This document shows, in pieces, positions 13,932 to 22,609 of a stretch of 30,829 nucleotides of DNA. The position numbers and the translations under genes are program-made. This DNA comes from Actinobacteria bacterium UBA5176 (GTDB taxonomy: Bacteria > Actinomycetota > UBA4738), in contig DHWS01000027.1 in NCBI GenBank assembly GCA_002413305.1, forward strand, positions 1 through 30,829. The letters run 5' to 3'. Within the stretch, counting starts at the first letter, position 1; each line of letters begins with the position of its first letter. The notes beneath the pieces are model-generated. The model ran no database searches and was not told the DNA's origin. It saw only the letters and a program-made list of their open reading frames with translations.

Positions 13932-15119
13932 TCAGATGAGCCCGAGCTCCCTGCCCACCCGTTCGAACGCGTCGAGCGCTTCGCGCAGGTCCTCTTCCGT
14001 GTGGTCGGCCGTCACGATCGTTCGAACCCGGGACCGGCCTTTGGCCACCGTGGGGAACACGATGGCGGGCGTAAAGCCCCCTTCGTCCCACAGCCGGCGG
14101 GAGAGCTCGACCGCCTTCGTCTCCTCGCCGGCCATGACCGGCGTGATGGGCGTCTCGCTCTCTCCGGTGTCGAACCCGAGCCCGTGGAGGCCCTTCTTGA
14201 AGAAGCCGGTGTTCGACCAGAGGCGCTCCAGCCGCTTCGGCTCCTCTTGGATGATCGCCAGCGCCTCGATGCAGGCGGCGGCCACGGCGGGGGGAGCGGA
14301 GGTCGAGAACAGGAAGGGCCTGCCTCGGTTCACCAGCCAGTCGATCAGGTGGCGGGGGCCGGCGATGAACCCACCCAGCACCCCGATCGCCTTGGACAGC
14401 GTCCCGACCTGGATGTCGACCCGGGAGGGGTCCAGGCCGAAGTGACTGACCGTCCCCTTGCCGCCCGTGCCCAGGACCCCGGACGCGTGGGCGTCGTCGA
14501 TCATCATGATCGCGCCGTGCTTCTCGGCCACCTGCACCAGGCGGTCGAGCGGGGCGATGTCGCCCTCCATGGAGAACACCCCGTCGGTGATCAGGAGCTG
14601 GTGGCGCCCGGGTCGCTTGGTCTCCGCCAGCAACCGGTCGGCCGCGTCCACGTCCTTGTGCGGGAAGACTTTGATCTCGGCCCGGGACAGCCGTGCCCCG
14701 TCGATGATCGACGCGTGGTTCAGCTGGTCGGAAACGATCACGTCCTCCGGGGTGAGGATCGCGGCCACCGTCCCACTGTTCGCCGTGAACCCGGACTGGA
14801 ACATGATCGACGCTTCGGCGCCCTTGAACGCGGCGAACCGCTCCTCCAGCTCGACGTGCAGCGACATCGTCCCGGCGATCGTCCGGACCGCCCCGCTGCC
14901 GGCGCCGAGCCGGGCGGCCGCCTCGCTGGCGGCCTTCTTCATCCGGGGGTGCCCGGCCAGCCCGAGGTAGTTGTTCGACGCCAGGTTGATCACGTCGCGC
15001 CCGTCGAACCGCGTCCGGGCCTGCTGCACGTCCTGGAGCACCCGTGGATGCAACGCCGTTCCCGCCCGCTCCAGCGCGGCCAGCTCTTCCTTCAGGTGAT
15101 CGAGGCTTCCTCCCGGCAT
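13932..15119 (-). CDS. kbl: Glycine C-acetyltransferase (2-amino-3-ketobutyrate CoA ligase)
   Basis: PLP enzyme of 395 residues splitting 2-amino-3-oxobutyrate with CoA into glycine and acetyl-CoA, the second step of threonine breakdown. Typical alpha-oxoamine-synthase features are NLASNNYLGLAGHP near 45-58, RTIAGTMSLHVELEERFAAF, NHASIIDGARLS, the PLP-ring and phosphate region MMIDDAHASGVLG (D208/H211) and the PLP Lys243 in VGTLSKAIG. The length is that of Kbl. It follows tdh by 31 bases on the same strand, which fixes its identity among related synthases. Confidence 0.95.
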   Translation of the reverse strand: MPGGSLDHLKEELAALERAGTALHPRVLQDVQQARTRFDGRDVINLASNNYLGLAGHPRMKKAASEAAARLGAGSGAVRTIAGTMSLHVELEERFAAFKGAEASIMFQSGFTANSGTVAAILTPEDVIVSDQLNHASIIDGARLSRAEIKVFPHKDVDAADRLLAETKRPGRHQLLITDGVFSMEGDIAPLDRLVQVAEKHGAIMMIDDAHASGVLGTGGKGTVSHFGLDPSRVDIQVGTLSKAIGVLGGFIAGPRHLIDWLVNRGRPFLFSTSAPPAVAAACIEALAIIQEEPKRLERLWSNTGFFKKGLHGLGFDTGESETPITPVMAGEETKAVELSRRLWDEGGFTPAIVFPTVAKGRSRVRTIVTADHTEEDLREALDAFERVGRELGLI

Positions 15120-15150
15120 CGTCGACCGTCCTCCTCGAACGTTTCGAACG

Positions 15151-16278
15151 CTACAGCTGCGGTAGCAGGATGACCTTGCCCGACCGGCCGGACGCCGTCA
15201 CCTCGAACGCTTCCTCGAACCGCTCCAGCGGGAAGCGATGCGTGATGACCGGGGAGACGTCCACCATCCCGGTGGCCAAGAGCGTGGTCGTCTGTTGCCA
15301 GGTGCGGAAGATCTCCCGGCCGGTCACGCCGAACAGGCGGGCCTCCTTGAAGATCACCTGGTCGGTGAGGTCGAGGGCGACCGGTTCGTTCGGCAGGCCC
15401 AACAGCGACATCCGGCCCCCTACGGCGAGCATCCGCGTGCCCTGGTCGATGGCCTTCGGGACGCCGGACATCTCCAGGACGACCTCCGCCCCGTGGCCGT
15501 CGGTCGCGGCGTGGACGGCCGCCACGACGTCCTCCCGGGACGGGTCGACGACCAGGTCCGCGCCCATCTTCTTCGCGAGCTCCTGCCGGTAGTCGTTCGG
15601 CTCGACGCCGATGACCAGCCGCGCCCCGGCGGCCCGGGCGATCCCCAGCGCGAACAACCCGATCGGCCCGCACCCGATCACGGCCACGGCGGCCGCGGCG
15701 ATCTCGGCCGCGCCTCCCGCGATGAAGGCGGTGTGGACGGCGTTGCCGAACGGGTCGTGGATCGAGGCGACGTCGGGCGGGATCCGCGGGTCCACCTCCC
15801 AGGCGTTGCGCTCGGGGATCGTGACGAACTCGGCGAACCCCCCGTCGAAGTCCACGCCCAGGATGCGCAGGCGTTCGCAGATGTGCATGCGCCCGCTGCG
15901 ACAGGGAGGACAGAACCCGCAGAACACGTGGCCCTCGGCCGAGACGAACGTGCCCGGCCGGAGGTGGTGGGATTCCGGTCCCACGGCCTCGATGGTGCCG
16001 GCCACCTCGTGTCCGAACGTCATGGGGATCGTCGTGATCCGGCTCTGGGCCCACGGGTCCCACCGGAAGATGTGCACGTCGGTCCCGCAGATCGACGCGG
16101 CCTGGACCCGAAGCAGGACCTCGCCGGGCCCGGGTTCGGGCGTGGGGATCTCGACGAGCTCGGCGCCGTGTGCCGCGGCCGTCTTGCGGAGGGCGCGCAT
16201 CGTGGCCGGCAGGATGCGCTTCGGCGCAGGGGAGGCAAGCGCGGGTTCGACGCGCGTGGCACTCGGTTCTCGACCCAC
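15151..16278 (-). CDS. tdh: L-threonine 3-dehydrogenase (zinc-type)
   Basis: Medium-chain dehydrogenase oxidising L-threonine with NAD to 2-amino-3-oxobutyrate, which the Kbl enzyme then cleaves. The catalytic-zinc region is SICGTDVHI and FGHEVAG. The structural-zinc cluster is CGFCPPCRSGRMHIC. The Rossmann motif is VIGCGPIGLFALG. Start choice: GTG at 16278 has GGAG eight bases upstream and a -10 TAGGCT (16326-16321) behind it. It adds a 26-residue, Pro/Ala-rich extension before an in-frame ATG at 16200 where the E. coli enzyme begins (MRALRKT here). Both are possible; the ATG lacks a ribosome site. Confidence 0.92.
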   Translation of the reverse strand: MGREPSATRVEPALASPAPKRILPATMRALRKTAAAHGAELVEIPTPEPGPGEVLLRVQAASICGTDVHIFRWDPWAQSRITTIPMTFGHEVAGTIEAVGPESHHLRPGTFVSAEGHVFCGFCPPCRSGRMHICERLRILGVDFDGGFAEFVTIPERNAWEVDPRIPPDVASIHDPFGNAVHTAFIAGGAAEIAAAAVAVIGCGPIGLFALGIARAAGARLVIGVEPNDYRQELAKKMGADLVVDPSREDVVAAVHAATDGHGAEVVLEMSGVPKAIDQGTRMLAVGGRMSLLGLPNEPVALDLTDQVIFKEARLFGVTGREIFRTWQQTTTLLATGMVDVSPVITHRFPLERFEEAFEVTASGRSGKVILLPQL

Positions 16279-16419
16279 AGGCCCGGCTCCAATCCGGAGG
16301 GAGAAGCGCAGAGTCGAGAGAGCCTACCCCGCTCTCGCGCGGAGGGTCCACCGGGTATGCTGCCTCCCGCTCCACGTCGCCCCACGAAGCTGTCCCTTCC
16401 TGCAAGGAGGTGCCGCACC

Positions 16420-18081
16420 ATGACCGAAGACGATCGCGCAGCGGCTCGCCGGCTCGCGGAGCGGTTCTGGGAGGGGTACCTGGAGCTCGAACCCACGGTG
16501 GCCACGGCCATCGGGGACGAGCGCTATGACGACCGTCTCCCCGATCCGAGCGAGGCCGGCCGGTCTGCGAAGCAGGTCTTCTACCGCGGGGCCATGGCCG
16601 AACTGGGCCGGATCGAACGAGCGGGGCTGGACGCGGAGCTCCGCATAGCCCTGGACACGATCGAGGCGGCGTCCGGGCGCGAGCTCGACGCGCTGCGGCT
16701 CCGACTGGACCGCCTGTCTGCGGCCTCGCACGTCTTCGGCGCCGGAACCCTCCTGGCGGACCTCGGTTCGATCCAGCGGGCCGACACGCCGGAACGGACC
16801 GAACGGTACCTGCGCCGGTTGGAGGCGTCCGCCGGATACCTGGACGCTCTCCGCGAGGTGTGCGGGGAGGGTGCCCGGGGCGGCGTGACGCAGCCCCGGC
16901 TGGTCGTCGACCGCCTGATCGCCCAGATCGGCCGCCAGCTCGACGCCCCGGTGGAGGACTCGGCGGCCTTGGCGGTCGTGCAGGGCGGTTCCCCGGAGAC
17001 GAAGGAACGGACGGCGGACGTGCTTCGCCGGCACGTCTGGCCGGCGTATGGACGTCTTCTGGAGACGCTCCGAAGCTACCGGGAGGCCGCTCGCGATTCG
17101 CTCGGGCTCGGTGGCTTGGCGGGCGGCGACGAGATGTACGCGGCGGAGATCCTCGCCTACACGACGCTCCCGCTCCCCGCCCAGGAGGTCCACGACATCG
17201 GGCAGGCGGAGCTGGCGAAGATCCAGGAGGAGCGGCGGGAGATCGCCGCCCGGCTGGGCCATCCCGACGCCGAGTCGGCCATCGCTGCGCTCACCGCCGG
17301 CGGCGGGAACGTGGCGAGCTCCCGCGAGGAGATGCTGAAGCTGGTCGAGGACCAGGTCCGGCGGAGCTGGGAGGCTGCCCCGGGGTGGTTCGGCCGCCTT
17401 CCCGGCGCGAACTGCGAGGTCAAGCCCGTTGAGGAGTTCCGGGAGACGGACATGCCCGGGGCCTTCTACGTCACGGGGACCCCGGACGGTTCGCGGCTGG
17501 GCGTGTACTACGTGAACACCGGCGGCCTGGACCAGCGGCCGCTCTACGCCACGGCCACGACGAGCTTCCACGAAGCGAACCCTGGCCACCATTTCCAGCT
17601 GACGCTCGAGCAGGAGTTCACCGACCGCCTCCCGATCCGCCGATTCAGCGGCATGCTCGGCGGCGGCTCGTTCATCGAGGGCTGGGCGCTGTACTGCGAA
17701 CGCCTGGCCGACGAGATGGGCATGTTCCTGGACGAGCACGAGCGCCTGGGCATGCTCGAAGCGGACGCGTTCCGGGCGGCTCGGCTGATCGTGGACACCG
17801 GCATCCACGCGCTGGGGTGGGACCGTGAGCGCGCCGTCCGGCAGATGCAGGCCACCGGCGCCCCGCGCCAGGAATCCGAGATCGAGGTCGACCGTTACAT
17901 CGCCTGGCCCGGCCAGGCCTGCTCCTACAAGATCGGCGAGCTGGAGATCCTGCGCTGGCGGGAGGCGGAGCGCTCCCGGCTCGGGGCGGCGTTCGACATC
18001 AGGTCCTTCCACGACCGACTGCTGTCGCTCGGCTCGCTGCCGCTGCCCACGCTGGAGCGCGAACTCACCGTCCCGGACTGA
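16420..18081 (+). CDS. DUF885 family metallopeptidase-like protein
   Basis: Protein of 553 residues of the DUF885 family (PF05960), related to M1/M3-like zinc peptidases. The family signature H384-E-A-N-P-G-H-H-F-Q is complete, with a likely third zinc ligand in SFIEGWALYCERLADEMG. The C-terminal block DRYIAWPGQACSYKIGELEILRWR is also typical. No signal peptide is seen, so it is probably cytoplasmic. The ATG at 16420 is preceded by AAGGAGG at the ideal distance, and a possible -10 TATGCT lies at 16356-16361. The same frame is open for nearly 400 codons upstream, antisense to tdh, but that part lacks protein-like features. The peptide substrate is unknown. Confidence 0.88.
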   Translation: MTEDDRAAARRLAERFWEGYLELEPTVATAIGDERYDDRLPDPSEAGRSAKQVFYRGAMAELGRIERAGLDAELRIALDTIEAASGRELDALRLRLDRLSAASHVFGAGTLLADLGSIQRADTPERTERYLRRLEASAGYLDALREVCGEGARGGVTQPRLVVDRLIAQIGRQLDAPVEDSAALAVVQGGSPETKERTADVLRRHVWPAYGRLLETLRSYREAARDSLGLGGLAGGDEMYAAEILAYTTLPLPAQEVHDIGQAELAKIQEERREIAARLGHPDAESAIAALTAGGGNVASSREEMLKLVEDQVRRSWEAAPGWFGRLPGANCEVKPVEEFRETDMPGAFYVTGTPDGSRLGVYYVNTGGLDQRPLYATATTSFHEANPGHHFQLTLEQEFTDRLPIRRFSGMLGGGSFIEGWALYCERLADEMGMFLDEHERLGMLEADAFRAARLIVDTGIHALGWDRERAVRQMQATGAPRQESEIEVDRYIAWPGQACSYKIGELEILRWREAERSRLGAAFDIRSFHDRLLSLGSLPLPTLERELTVPD

Positions 18082-18128
18082 CGCCGCTTGCGCCGTTGCC
18101 GTGGCCGAGGCGAGTAACCTTGCTTGAC

Positions 18129-19319
18129 GTGGAGCGACGACACGGGTTCTCGACGCGGGCGATCCACGAGGCGGACCTACCGCTCTCGGGGATCGCGGAG
18201 GAGCCGGTGTCGCCGCCGTTGTGGATGACCTCGGACTATCTCTACGACGGGCTCGAGCACTACGCCGACGTCATCAACGAGCGGCGGCCGGGCTACGTGT
18301 ACGGGCGGTACGGCAACCCCACGCACGTCCAGCTCGACCGGGTACTGGCCTCGCTGGAGGGCGCGGAGGCCGCCTGGTCGTTCGCCTCTGGCATGGCCGC
18401 GATCCATACCGCCCTCACGAGCATGCTGCAACAGGGGGACCGAGTGGTCGCCCAGTCCACCCTCTACGGAGGTACCTTCGCCCTCTTCACGCAGGTCTTT
18501 CCGCGGTACGGGATCGAGGCGGGGTTCGCGGACCCGACCCGCCAGGGGATGGAGGCCGCATTGACGCCGAACACGAAGGTGGTCTTCCTGGAGACGCTGG
18601 CCAACCCCACGTTCCGGGTCACGGATGTGAAAGGCATCGGGGAGCTGTGCGCCGAACGCGGCATCCCGCTGGCGGTCGACAACACGGTCGCCACGCCCGT
18701 CCTGCTCCGGCCGCTCGAGCTGCCCGGAGTGACGCTCGTGGTGCACGCCACGACGAAGTACATGGGAGGGCATTCGGACCTGATCGGGGGGAGCGCGGCC
18801 GGTCCTCGGGAGCTGATCGATCGCATCCGGACCATGGCCATCGAACAGGGCACGACGCAAGGCGGGTTCCCGGCCTGGCTCACGTTGCGTGGCGTGCAGA
18901 CGCTGGCACTGCGCTTCGAACGGCAATGCTCGACGGCGCTGGCGGTCGCGACGGCGCTGGCGGCGAACCCGAAGGTGGCGGGCGTTGGGTACAGCGGGCT
19001 GCCCGATCACCCGGACCACGCTTTGGCCACGGACCTGTTCGGCGGCGCGGGCTACGGGGCCATGCTGGCCTTCGAGCTGGACGGTGGTTACGAGGCGGCC
19101 CGTCGGGCCTGCGATGCCCTCCAGCTGGCCCGGGTGGGGTCGTCGTTCGGCTCGCTCCGGACTCAGGTCTGTCACCCGGCCACCACCAGCCACCGGCAGC
19201 TCACCCCGGAGGAACGCGCGGAGGCCGGGATCGGCGACGGTCTGATCCGGTGCGCGATCGGGGGAGAGGACCCCGAGGACCTGATCGAGGACTTCGCGCG
19301 GGCGCTGGAGAGGGCGTGA
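18129..19319 (+). CDS. Cys/Met-metabolism PLP enzyme (cystathionine gamma-synthase / gamma-lyase / sulfhydrylase type)
   Basis: PLP-dependent enzyme of the Cys/Met family (PF01053), 396 residues from this start. Seen: HGFSTRAIHEAD, the YGRYGNPTHVQLDRVLASLEGAEAAWSFASGMAAI block, LETLANPTFRVTDV, VDNTVATPVLLRPLELP and the PLP Lys210 in HATTKYMGGHSDLIGG, ending with TSHRQLTPEERAEAGIGDGLIR. The sequence does not separate synthase, lyase and sulfhydrylase activities. The GTG at 18129 places HGFST normally and a -10-like TAACCT (18115-18120) lies just before it, suggesting a message with almost no leader. TTGs at 18120 and 18096 are alternatives. The stop overlaps the ddl start as GTGA. Confidence 0.88.
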   Translation: MERRHGFSTRAIHEADLPLSGIAEEPVSPPLWMTSDYLYDGLEHYADVINERRPGYVYGRYGNPTHVQLDRVLASLEGAEAAWSFASGMAAIHTALTSMLQQGDRVVAQSTLYGGTFALFTQVFPRYGIEAGFADPTRQGMEAALTPNTKVVFLETLANPTFRVTDVKGIGELCAERGIPLAVDNTVATPVLLRPLELPGVTLVVHATTKYMGGHSDLIGGSAAGPRELIDRIRTMAIEQGTTQGGFPAWLTLRGVQTLALRFERQCSTALAVATALAANPKVAGVGYSGLPDHPDHALATDLFGGAGYGAMLAFELDGGYEAARRACDALQLARVGSSFGSLRTQVCHPATTSHRQLTPEERAEAGIGDGLIRCAIGGEDPEDLIEDFARALERA

Positions 19320-20485
19320 CGGTCCGCCGGCGCCGGATCGCGGTGGTGTTCGGCGGCCGCTCGGCCGAGCACGAGATCTCGGTTGTGTCAGCCGAATCGG
19401 TCCTGCAGGCCCTCGATCCCGAACGCTACGAAGTGCTGACCATCGGCATCGACAAAGAGGGAGGCTGGCACCGGCTGCCCGCCCTCCCCGGCCGCACCGG
19501 GGGCGCGCTGCCCGCGGTGGCCACCGAGAGCGGGACGGCGGTGGCGCTGTCCCGCGAGCCCGGCGATCCGGCCCTGGTCAACGAGAGGGGCGACCGCGAG
19601 GAGATCGACGTGGTGTTTCCGATCCTCCACGGCCCTTTCGGCGAGGACGGGACGATCCAGGGCATGCTCGAACTGGCCGGCGTGCCGTACGTGGGGGCGG
19701 GCGTCCTGGCTTCCGCGCTCGGCATGGACAAGGCGATGCAGAAGGTCGTGTTCGAACGCGCCGGCCTCCCCGTGGTCCCGTGGGTCATGGTCCCCGAGCA
19801 CGACTGGGAGACCGGGCGCGGGGAGCTCGAGGCGAAGATCGCCGCCCTCGGTCTCCCCGTCTTCGTGAAACCGGCCACCCTCGGTTCGTCCGTCGGCATC
19901 ACGAAGGTGAAGCGTCCAGAGGACCTTCCGGCGGCGATGGAGGTGGCGTTGGCCTACGCGCGCAAAGCCCTGGTGGAGTACGGGGTGGAGGGGGCGCGGG
20001 AGATCGAGTGCGCGGTTCTGGGCAACGACGAACTGGTGGCCTCGGTCCCCGGCGAGATCATCCCGGCCGGCGAGTGGTACGACTACCGGGCGAAGTACCT
20101 CGACGACGGGACCCGGCTCGAGGTCCCCGCAGACATCCCGGCGGAGGTCGCAGCGGAGGTTCGACGGATGAGCGTCGAAGCCTTCCGGGCCATCGACGCC
20201 GCCGGTATGGCCAGGGTGGATTTCTTCTACCGTGAGGGCGGAGAGCCGGCGCTCATCGTGAACGAGATCAACACGATCCCGGGGTTCACCACGGTCTCGA
20301 TGTATCCGAAGATGTGGGAGGCGTCGGGCGTCAGCTACCCCGAGCTGGTCGACCGGCTGGTGGAGCTGGCCATCGAGCGCCACGAGCGCGAGCGCAAGCG
20401 AGATCGGGCGATCGAGCGGCCCCGGTCCACGCCGGCAACGACGAACGACCGGCCGGACGCTACAGGTGGACGACCGGGCAGGTGA
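19316..20485 (+). CDS. ddl: D-alanine--D-alanine ligase
   Basis: ATP-grasp enzyme of 389 residues making the D-Ala-D-Ala dipeptide for peptidoglycan. Visible blocks: AVVFGGRSAEHEISVVSAESV at 8-28, FPILHGPFGEDGTIQG, YVGAGVLASALGMDKAMQK, FVKPATLGSSVGITKV and the metal-binding NEINTIPGFTTVSMYP. Tyr in YDYRAKY is typical of D-Ala-D-Ala rather than D-Ala-D-Lac ligases. The GTG start overlaps the previous stop (GTGA), so it is translationally coupled to the PLP enzyme gene. The last 30 or so residues are a charged, low-complexity extension whose coding end overlaps the convergent RAM gene by 26 bases. Confidence 0.95.
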   Translation: MTVRRRRIAVVFGGRSAEHEISVVSAESVLQALDPERYEVLTIGIDKEGGWHRLPALPGRTGGALPAVATESGTAVALSREPGDPALVNERGDREEIDVVFPILHGPFGEDGTIQGMLELAGVPYVGAGVLASALGMDKAMQKVVFERAGLPVVPWVMVPEHDWETGRGELEAKIAALGLPVFVKPATLGSSVGITKVKRPEDLPAAMEVALAYARKALVEYGVEGAREIECAVLGNDELVASVPGEIIPAGEWYDYRAKYLDDGTRLEVPADIPAEVAAEVRRMSVEAFRAIDAAGMARVDFFYREGGEPALIVNEINTIPGFTTVSMYPKMWEASGVSYPELVDRLVELAIERHERERKRDRAIERPRSTPATTNDRPDATGGRPGR

Positions 20486-20693
20486 GCGTGCGGGTGATGC
20501 CCTCCACGGCCTGGATCTTCGCCACCACGAGCTTGCCCAGTTCGTCGACGTTCTTCGCTTCGGCCCGGACGATCACGTCGTAGGGACCCGTGACGTCCTC
20601 GGCGAGCGCCACGCCCTTGATCGCGGCGACCTCCTTGGCAACCTGGGCTGCCTTCCCCACCTCCGTTTGGATGAGGATGTAGGCGTTGACCAT
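20460..20693 (-). CDS. Stand-alone Lrp/AsnC ligand-binding (RAM) domain protein
   Basis: Protein of 77 residues consisting only of the RAM domain (PF01037) of Lrp/AsnC regulators, without the helix-turn-helix. It begins MVNAYILIQTEVGKA and continues GPYDVIVRAEAKNVDELGKLV. Such proteins form beta-sandwich dimers or rings that can bind amino acids; the role is unclear. The ATG at 20693 has a strong AGGAGG site five bases upstream, better than the in-frame ATG at 20711. A -10 TAGGAT (20736-20731) lies upstream. Its 3' end overlaps the end of ddl. Confidence 0.88.
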   Translation of the reverse strand: MVNAYILIQTEVGKAAQVAKEVAAIKGVALAEDVTGPYDVIVRAEAKNVDELGKLVVAKIQAVEGITRTLTCPVVHL

Positions 20694-20758
20694 GTCCACC
20701 TCCTGCCTCACGGCGTGCTAAGTGCGCGCAATCCTAGCGACCTTTCGCGCCGGTCACA

Positions 20759-20764
20759 TATCCT
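20759..20764 (+). promoter_or_regulatory. -10 element of a probable leaderless message
   Basis: TATCCT at 20759-20764 is exactly six bases before the GTG at 20771, and no Shine-Dalgarno is present. No good -35 is visible 16-18 bases upstream. Confidence 0.45.
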
Positions 20765-20770
20765 GACCGG

Positions 20771-20947
20771 GTGGCGCCTCGCGGGAAGCGGCGGCCGAAG
20801 TCCGGGACCGGGGACGACTGGCTCTCGGCCTACCGGCGCGTCCGGAAGCCGATGCCCCCACCGGAGCGCGTGATCCCCGATAAGCGCCGCAAGGCGGAGG
20901 AGCGGGAGGCCGAACGCGAGGTCCGGGACCCACCCGAGGAGCCGTGA
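20771..20947 (+). CDS. Small basic/acidic protein of unknown function
   Basis: A 58-residue frame from GTG, very rich in Arg, Lys, Glu and Pro, with a distinctive core DDWLSAYRRVRKPMPPPER and a helical charged tail (PDKRRKAEEREAEREV). Its stop overlaps the next start as GTGA, and a -10 lies six bases before its GTG. This placement makes it likely to be a real gene despite its size. I recall similar core sequences in actinobacterial hypothetical proteins but no function. It is too short for many gene finders. Confidence 0.6.
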   Translation: MAPRGKRRPKSGTGDDWLSAYRRVRKPMPPPERVIPDKRRKAEEREAEREVRDPPEEP

Positions 20948-21585
20948 GGGGAGTGTTCGCCGATCGACGCGACGCCGGGAGGCGCTTGGCCGAAGCGCTC
21001 GCCCGGTTCGCCGGGCAGGATGCGGTGGTACTCGGGATCCCTCGGGGCGGGGTGGAGGTGGCGGCCGAGGTGGCGGTCGTCATCGGAGCGCCGCTGGACG
21101 TGGTGATCCCCCGCAAGGTCGGCGCCCCCGGCAATCCCGAGCTCGGGCTGGGGGCCGTGGCCGAGGAGGTGGAGGTGCTCGACCGGCGGCTGATCCGCGC
21201 CCTCGGCGTCTCGCCCGAGTATCTGGAGGCGGAGATCGAGGCCCAGCGCGAGGAGATCCGGCGGCGCACCTCGGCCTACCGCGGGAGCCGGCCACCCGCG
21301 GAGCTGGACGGCGCGGTGGCCATCGTGGTCGACGACGGCGTGGCCACCGGGGGGACCGCCGTCGCCGCCCTGCGGTGGGCCCGGGCCAAAGGTGCCTCGC
21401 GCGTCGTCCTGGCCGTCCCTGTCGCCCCGCCGGAGATGGTCGAACGGCTGGCCGGGGAGGCCGACGAGCTGGTCGTCCTGGAGACGCCGCGGCATTTCTG
21501 GGCGGTGGGGCACTGGTACGGGGAGTTCGACCAGGTCTCGGACGAACGCGTGATCGAGCTGCTGGCCGGCCACGAAGGCACGTGA
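20944..21585 (+). CDS. Phosphoribosyltransferase-family protein
   Basis: Type I PRTase fold (PF00156), 213 residues. It starts RGVFADRRDAGRRLAEAL, followed by VVLGIPRGGVEVAAEVA at 28-44 and the PRPP-binding loop VAIVVDDGVATGGTA at 125-139. This subgroup, sometimes fused to a hydrolase domain, is widely annotated as predicted phosphoribosyltransferase; its acceptor base is unknown and it may not be a nucleobase enzyme. The GTG start overlaps the stop of the 58-residue gene, and its own stop overlaps the next gene's GTG, giving a tightly coupled trio. Confidence 0.88.
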   Translation: MRGVFADRRDAGRRLAEALARFAGQDAVVLGIPRGGVEVAAEVAVVIGAPLDVVIPRKVGAPGNPELGLGAVAEEVEVLDRRLIRALGVSPEYLEAEIEAQREEIRRRTSAYRGSRPPAELDGAVAIVVDDGVATGGTAVAALRWARAKGASRVVLAVPVAPPEMVERLAGEADELVVLETPRHFWAVGHWYGEFDQVSDERVIELLAGHEGT

Positions 21586-21956
21586 CCCTGGCCCAAGGGG
21601 TCCCGGCCCCCGCGCCCACCGGGCCGCCGCATGTGATGACGGGCCATGCCGTGGAGTTCGTTCTGGCTGCGCTGTTCTTCCTGTTGGGGGTCCGGTCGGC
21701 GGTGCACTGGCTGCGGATCGGATTCCGGCCGGCGTCCGCGCGGGACGCCGCGCTGTTCGCGCTGCACGCCACCGGGCGCGTCGGGACGTGGTTCGCGCTG
21801 GCCGGGGCATTCGTCCTCTACGCGACCGCGGCCGAGCCCCGCCGGTACGCGTGGTACTTCGCACTGATCCCGGGGCTGGCCGGGGTGCAGCTCCTGAGCG
21901 GGTTCTTCCTGTCGCGGGAGCCGACGCCCGACCCGCCGTCCCCGCCCCAGGGGTAA
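21582..21956 (+). CDS. Small integral membrane protein, unknown function
   Basis: Protein of 124 residues with three likely membrane helices: HAVEFVLAALFFLLGVRSAVHW, VGTWFALAGAFVLYATA and YAWYFALIPGLAGVQLLSGFFL, with a Pro-rich tail. The GTG at 21582 is chosen because it overlaps the phosphoribosyltransferase stop (GTGA). An internal ATG at 21636 would remove an unusual Pro-rich N-terminus but has no ribosome site. I do not recognise a family. Confidence 0.65.
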   Translation: MTLAQGVPAPAPTGPPHVMTGHAVEFVLAALFFLLGVRSAVHWLRIGFRPASARDAALFALHATGRVGTWFALAGAFVLYATAAEPRRYAWYFALIPGLAGVQLLSGFFLSREPTPDPPSPPQG

Positions 21957-22092
21957 GCCGGGTGGGGAGCGGGGAGGAAGTCGGCCAGAGAGAGTCCCTT
22001 CCCGCCGGCGGGTGGACATCGGGGGCCCTGGTGTTCCACCATTCGGCGGACACACCGACGAGGGCAACGGCCAGGGCGACGGACAGGGGACG

Positions 22093-22557
22093 ATGACGAT
22101 GGACGAGCTGGCACCGGAAGTCGAAGCGCTCAGGAAGATCCCGTTCTTCGAAGGGCTCACGCCCGAGGACCTCGACCGGGTGGCCCGGATCGGCGAGCGG
22201 CGGTCATTCGCTCCTGGGGAGGCGATGGTGGCGAAGGGCTCGGCCGAAGGGCAGGGGATGTTCGTCATCCTGTCCGGCTCGGCAACGGTCGAGGTGGGCG
22301 GGAAGCAGCACGAGCTGGGGCCGGGGCAGTTCTTCGGCGAGATGGCCCTGCTCTCGCGGCGGCCCCGGTCGGCGACCGTCACGGCCGGTGCGCCCGTCGA
22401 GGCCATGGTGTTCGAAGCGATGTACTTCCGGCCCTTTCTGATCAAGAACCCGAGCGTGGCGGTGACGATCCTCGAGGGCGTGACCGACCGGCTCCGCGAG
22501 GTCCAGGACCGGATCGACGCGGGAAGCCCCCCCGTGGCCCCCGGGGAGCCGAGCTGA
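22093..22557 (+). CDS. Cyclic-nucleotide-binding domain protein without DNA-binding domain
   Basis: Single Crp-type cNMP-binding domain (PF00027), 154 residues. It opens with EALRKIPFFEGLTPEDLDRVA, continues GMFVILSGSATVEVGG, and has the phosphate-binding cassette FGEMALLSRRPRSATV at 81-96 with the conserved Glu and Arg, so cyclic-nucleotide binding is plausible. No helix-turn-helix or transporter follows; the tail is helical then Pro-rich. The ATG at 22093 has AGGGGA upstream; the frame extends back to 22012 through a Gly-rich region that looks non-coding. It would act as a stand-alone sensor, possibly through partners. Confidence 0.82.
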   Translation: MTMDELAPEVEALRKIPFFEGLTPEDLDRVARIGERRSFAPGEAMVAKGSAEGQGMFVILSGSATVEVGGKQHELGPGQFFGEMALLSRRPRSATVTAGAPVEAMVFEAMYFRPFLIKNPSVAVTILEGVTDRLREVQDRIDAGSPPVAPGEPS

Positions 22558-22609
22558 CGGGATGAGGCTTCGGCCGGCCGGCCGAACACGGAGATCGAAG
22601 GAGCGACGA

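Noticed and set aside
15238..16419. Plus-strand open frame of nearly 400 codons running into the DUF885 gene
   Set aside because: Antisense to tdh with its motifs on the other strand; the DUF885 protein starts at a clear AAGGAGG site at 16420.
18221..19315. Open frame upstream of ddl in the ddl frame
   Set aside because: It overlaps the Cys/Met PLP enzyme in another frame and carries no motifs; ddl begins at the GTGA overlap.
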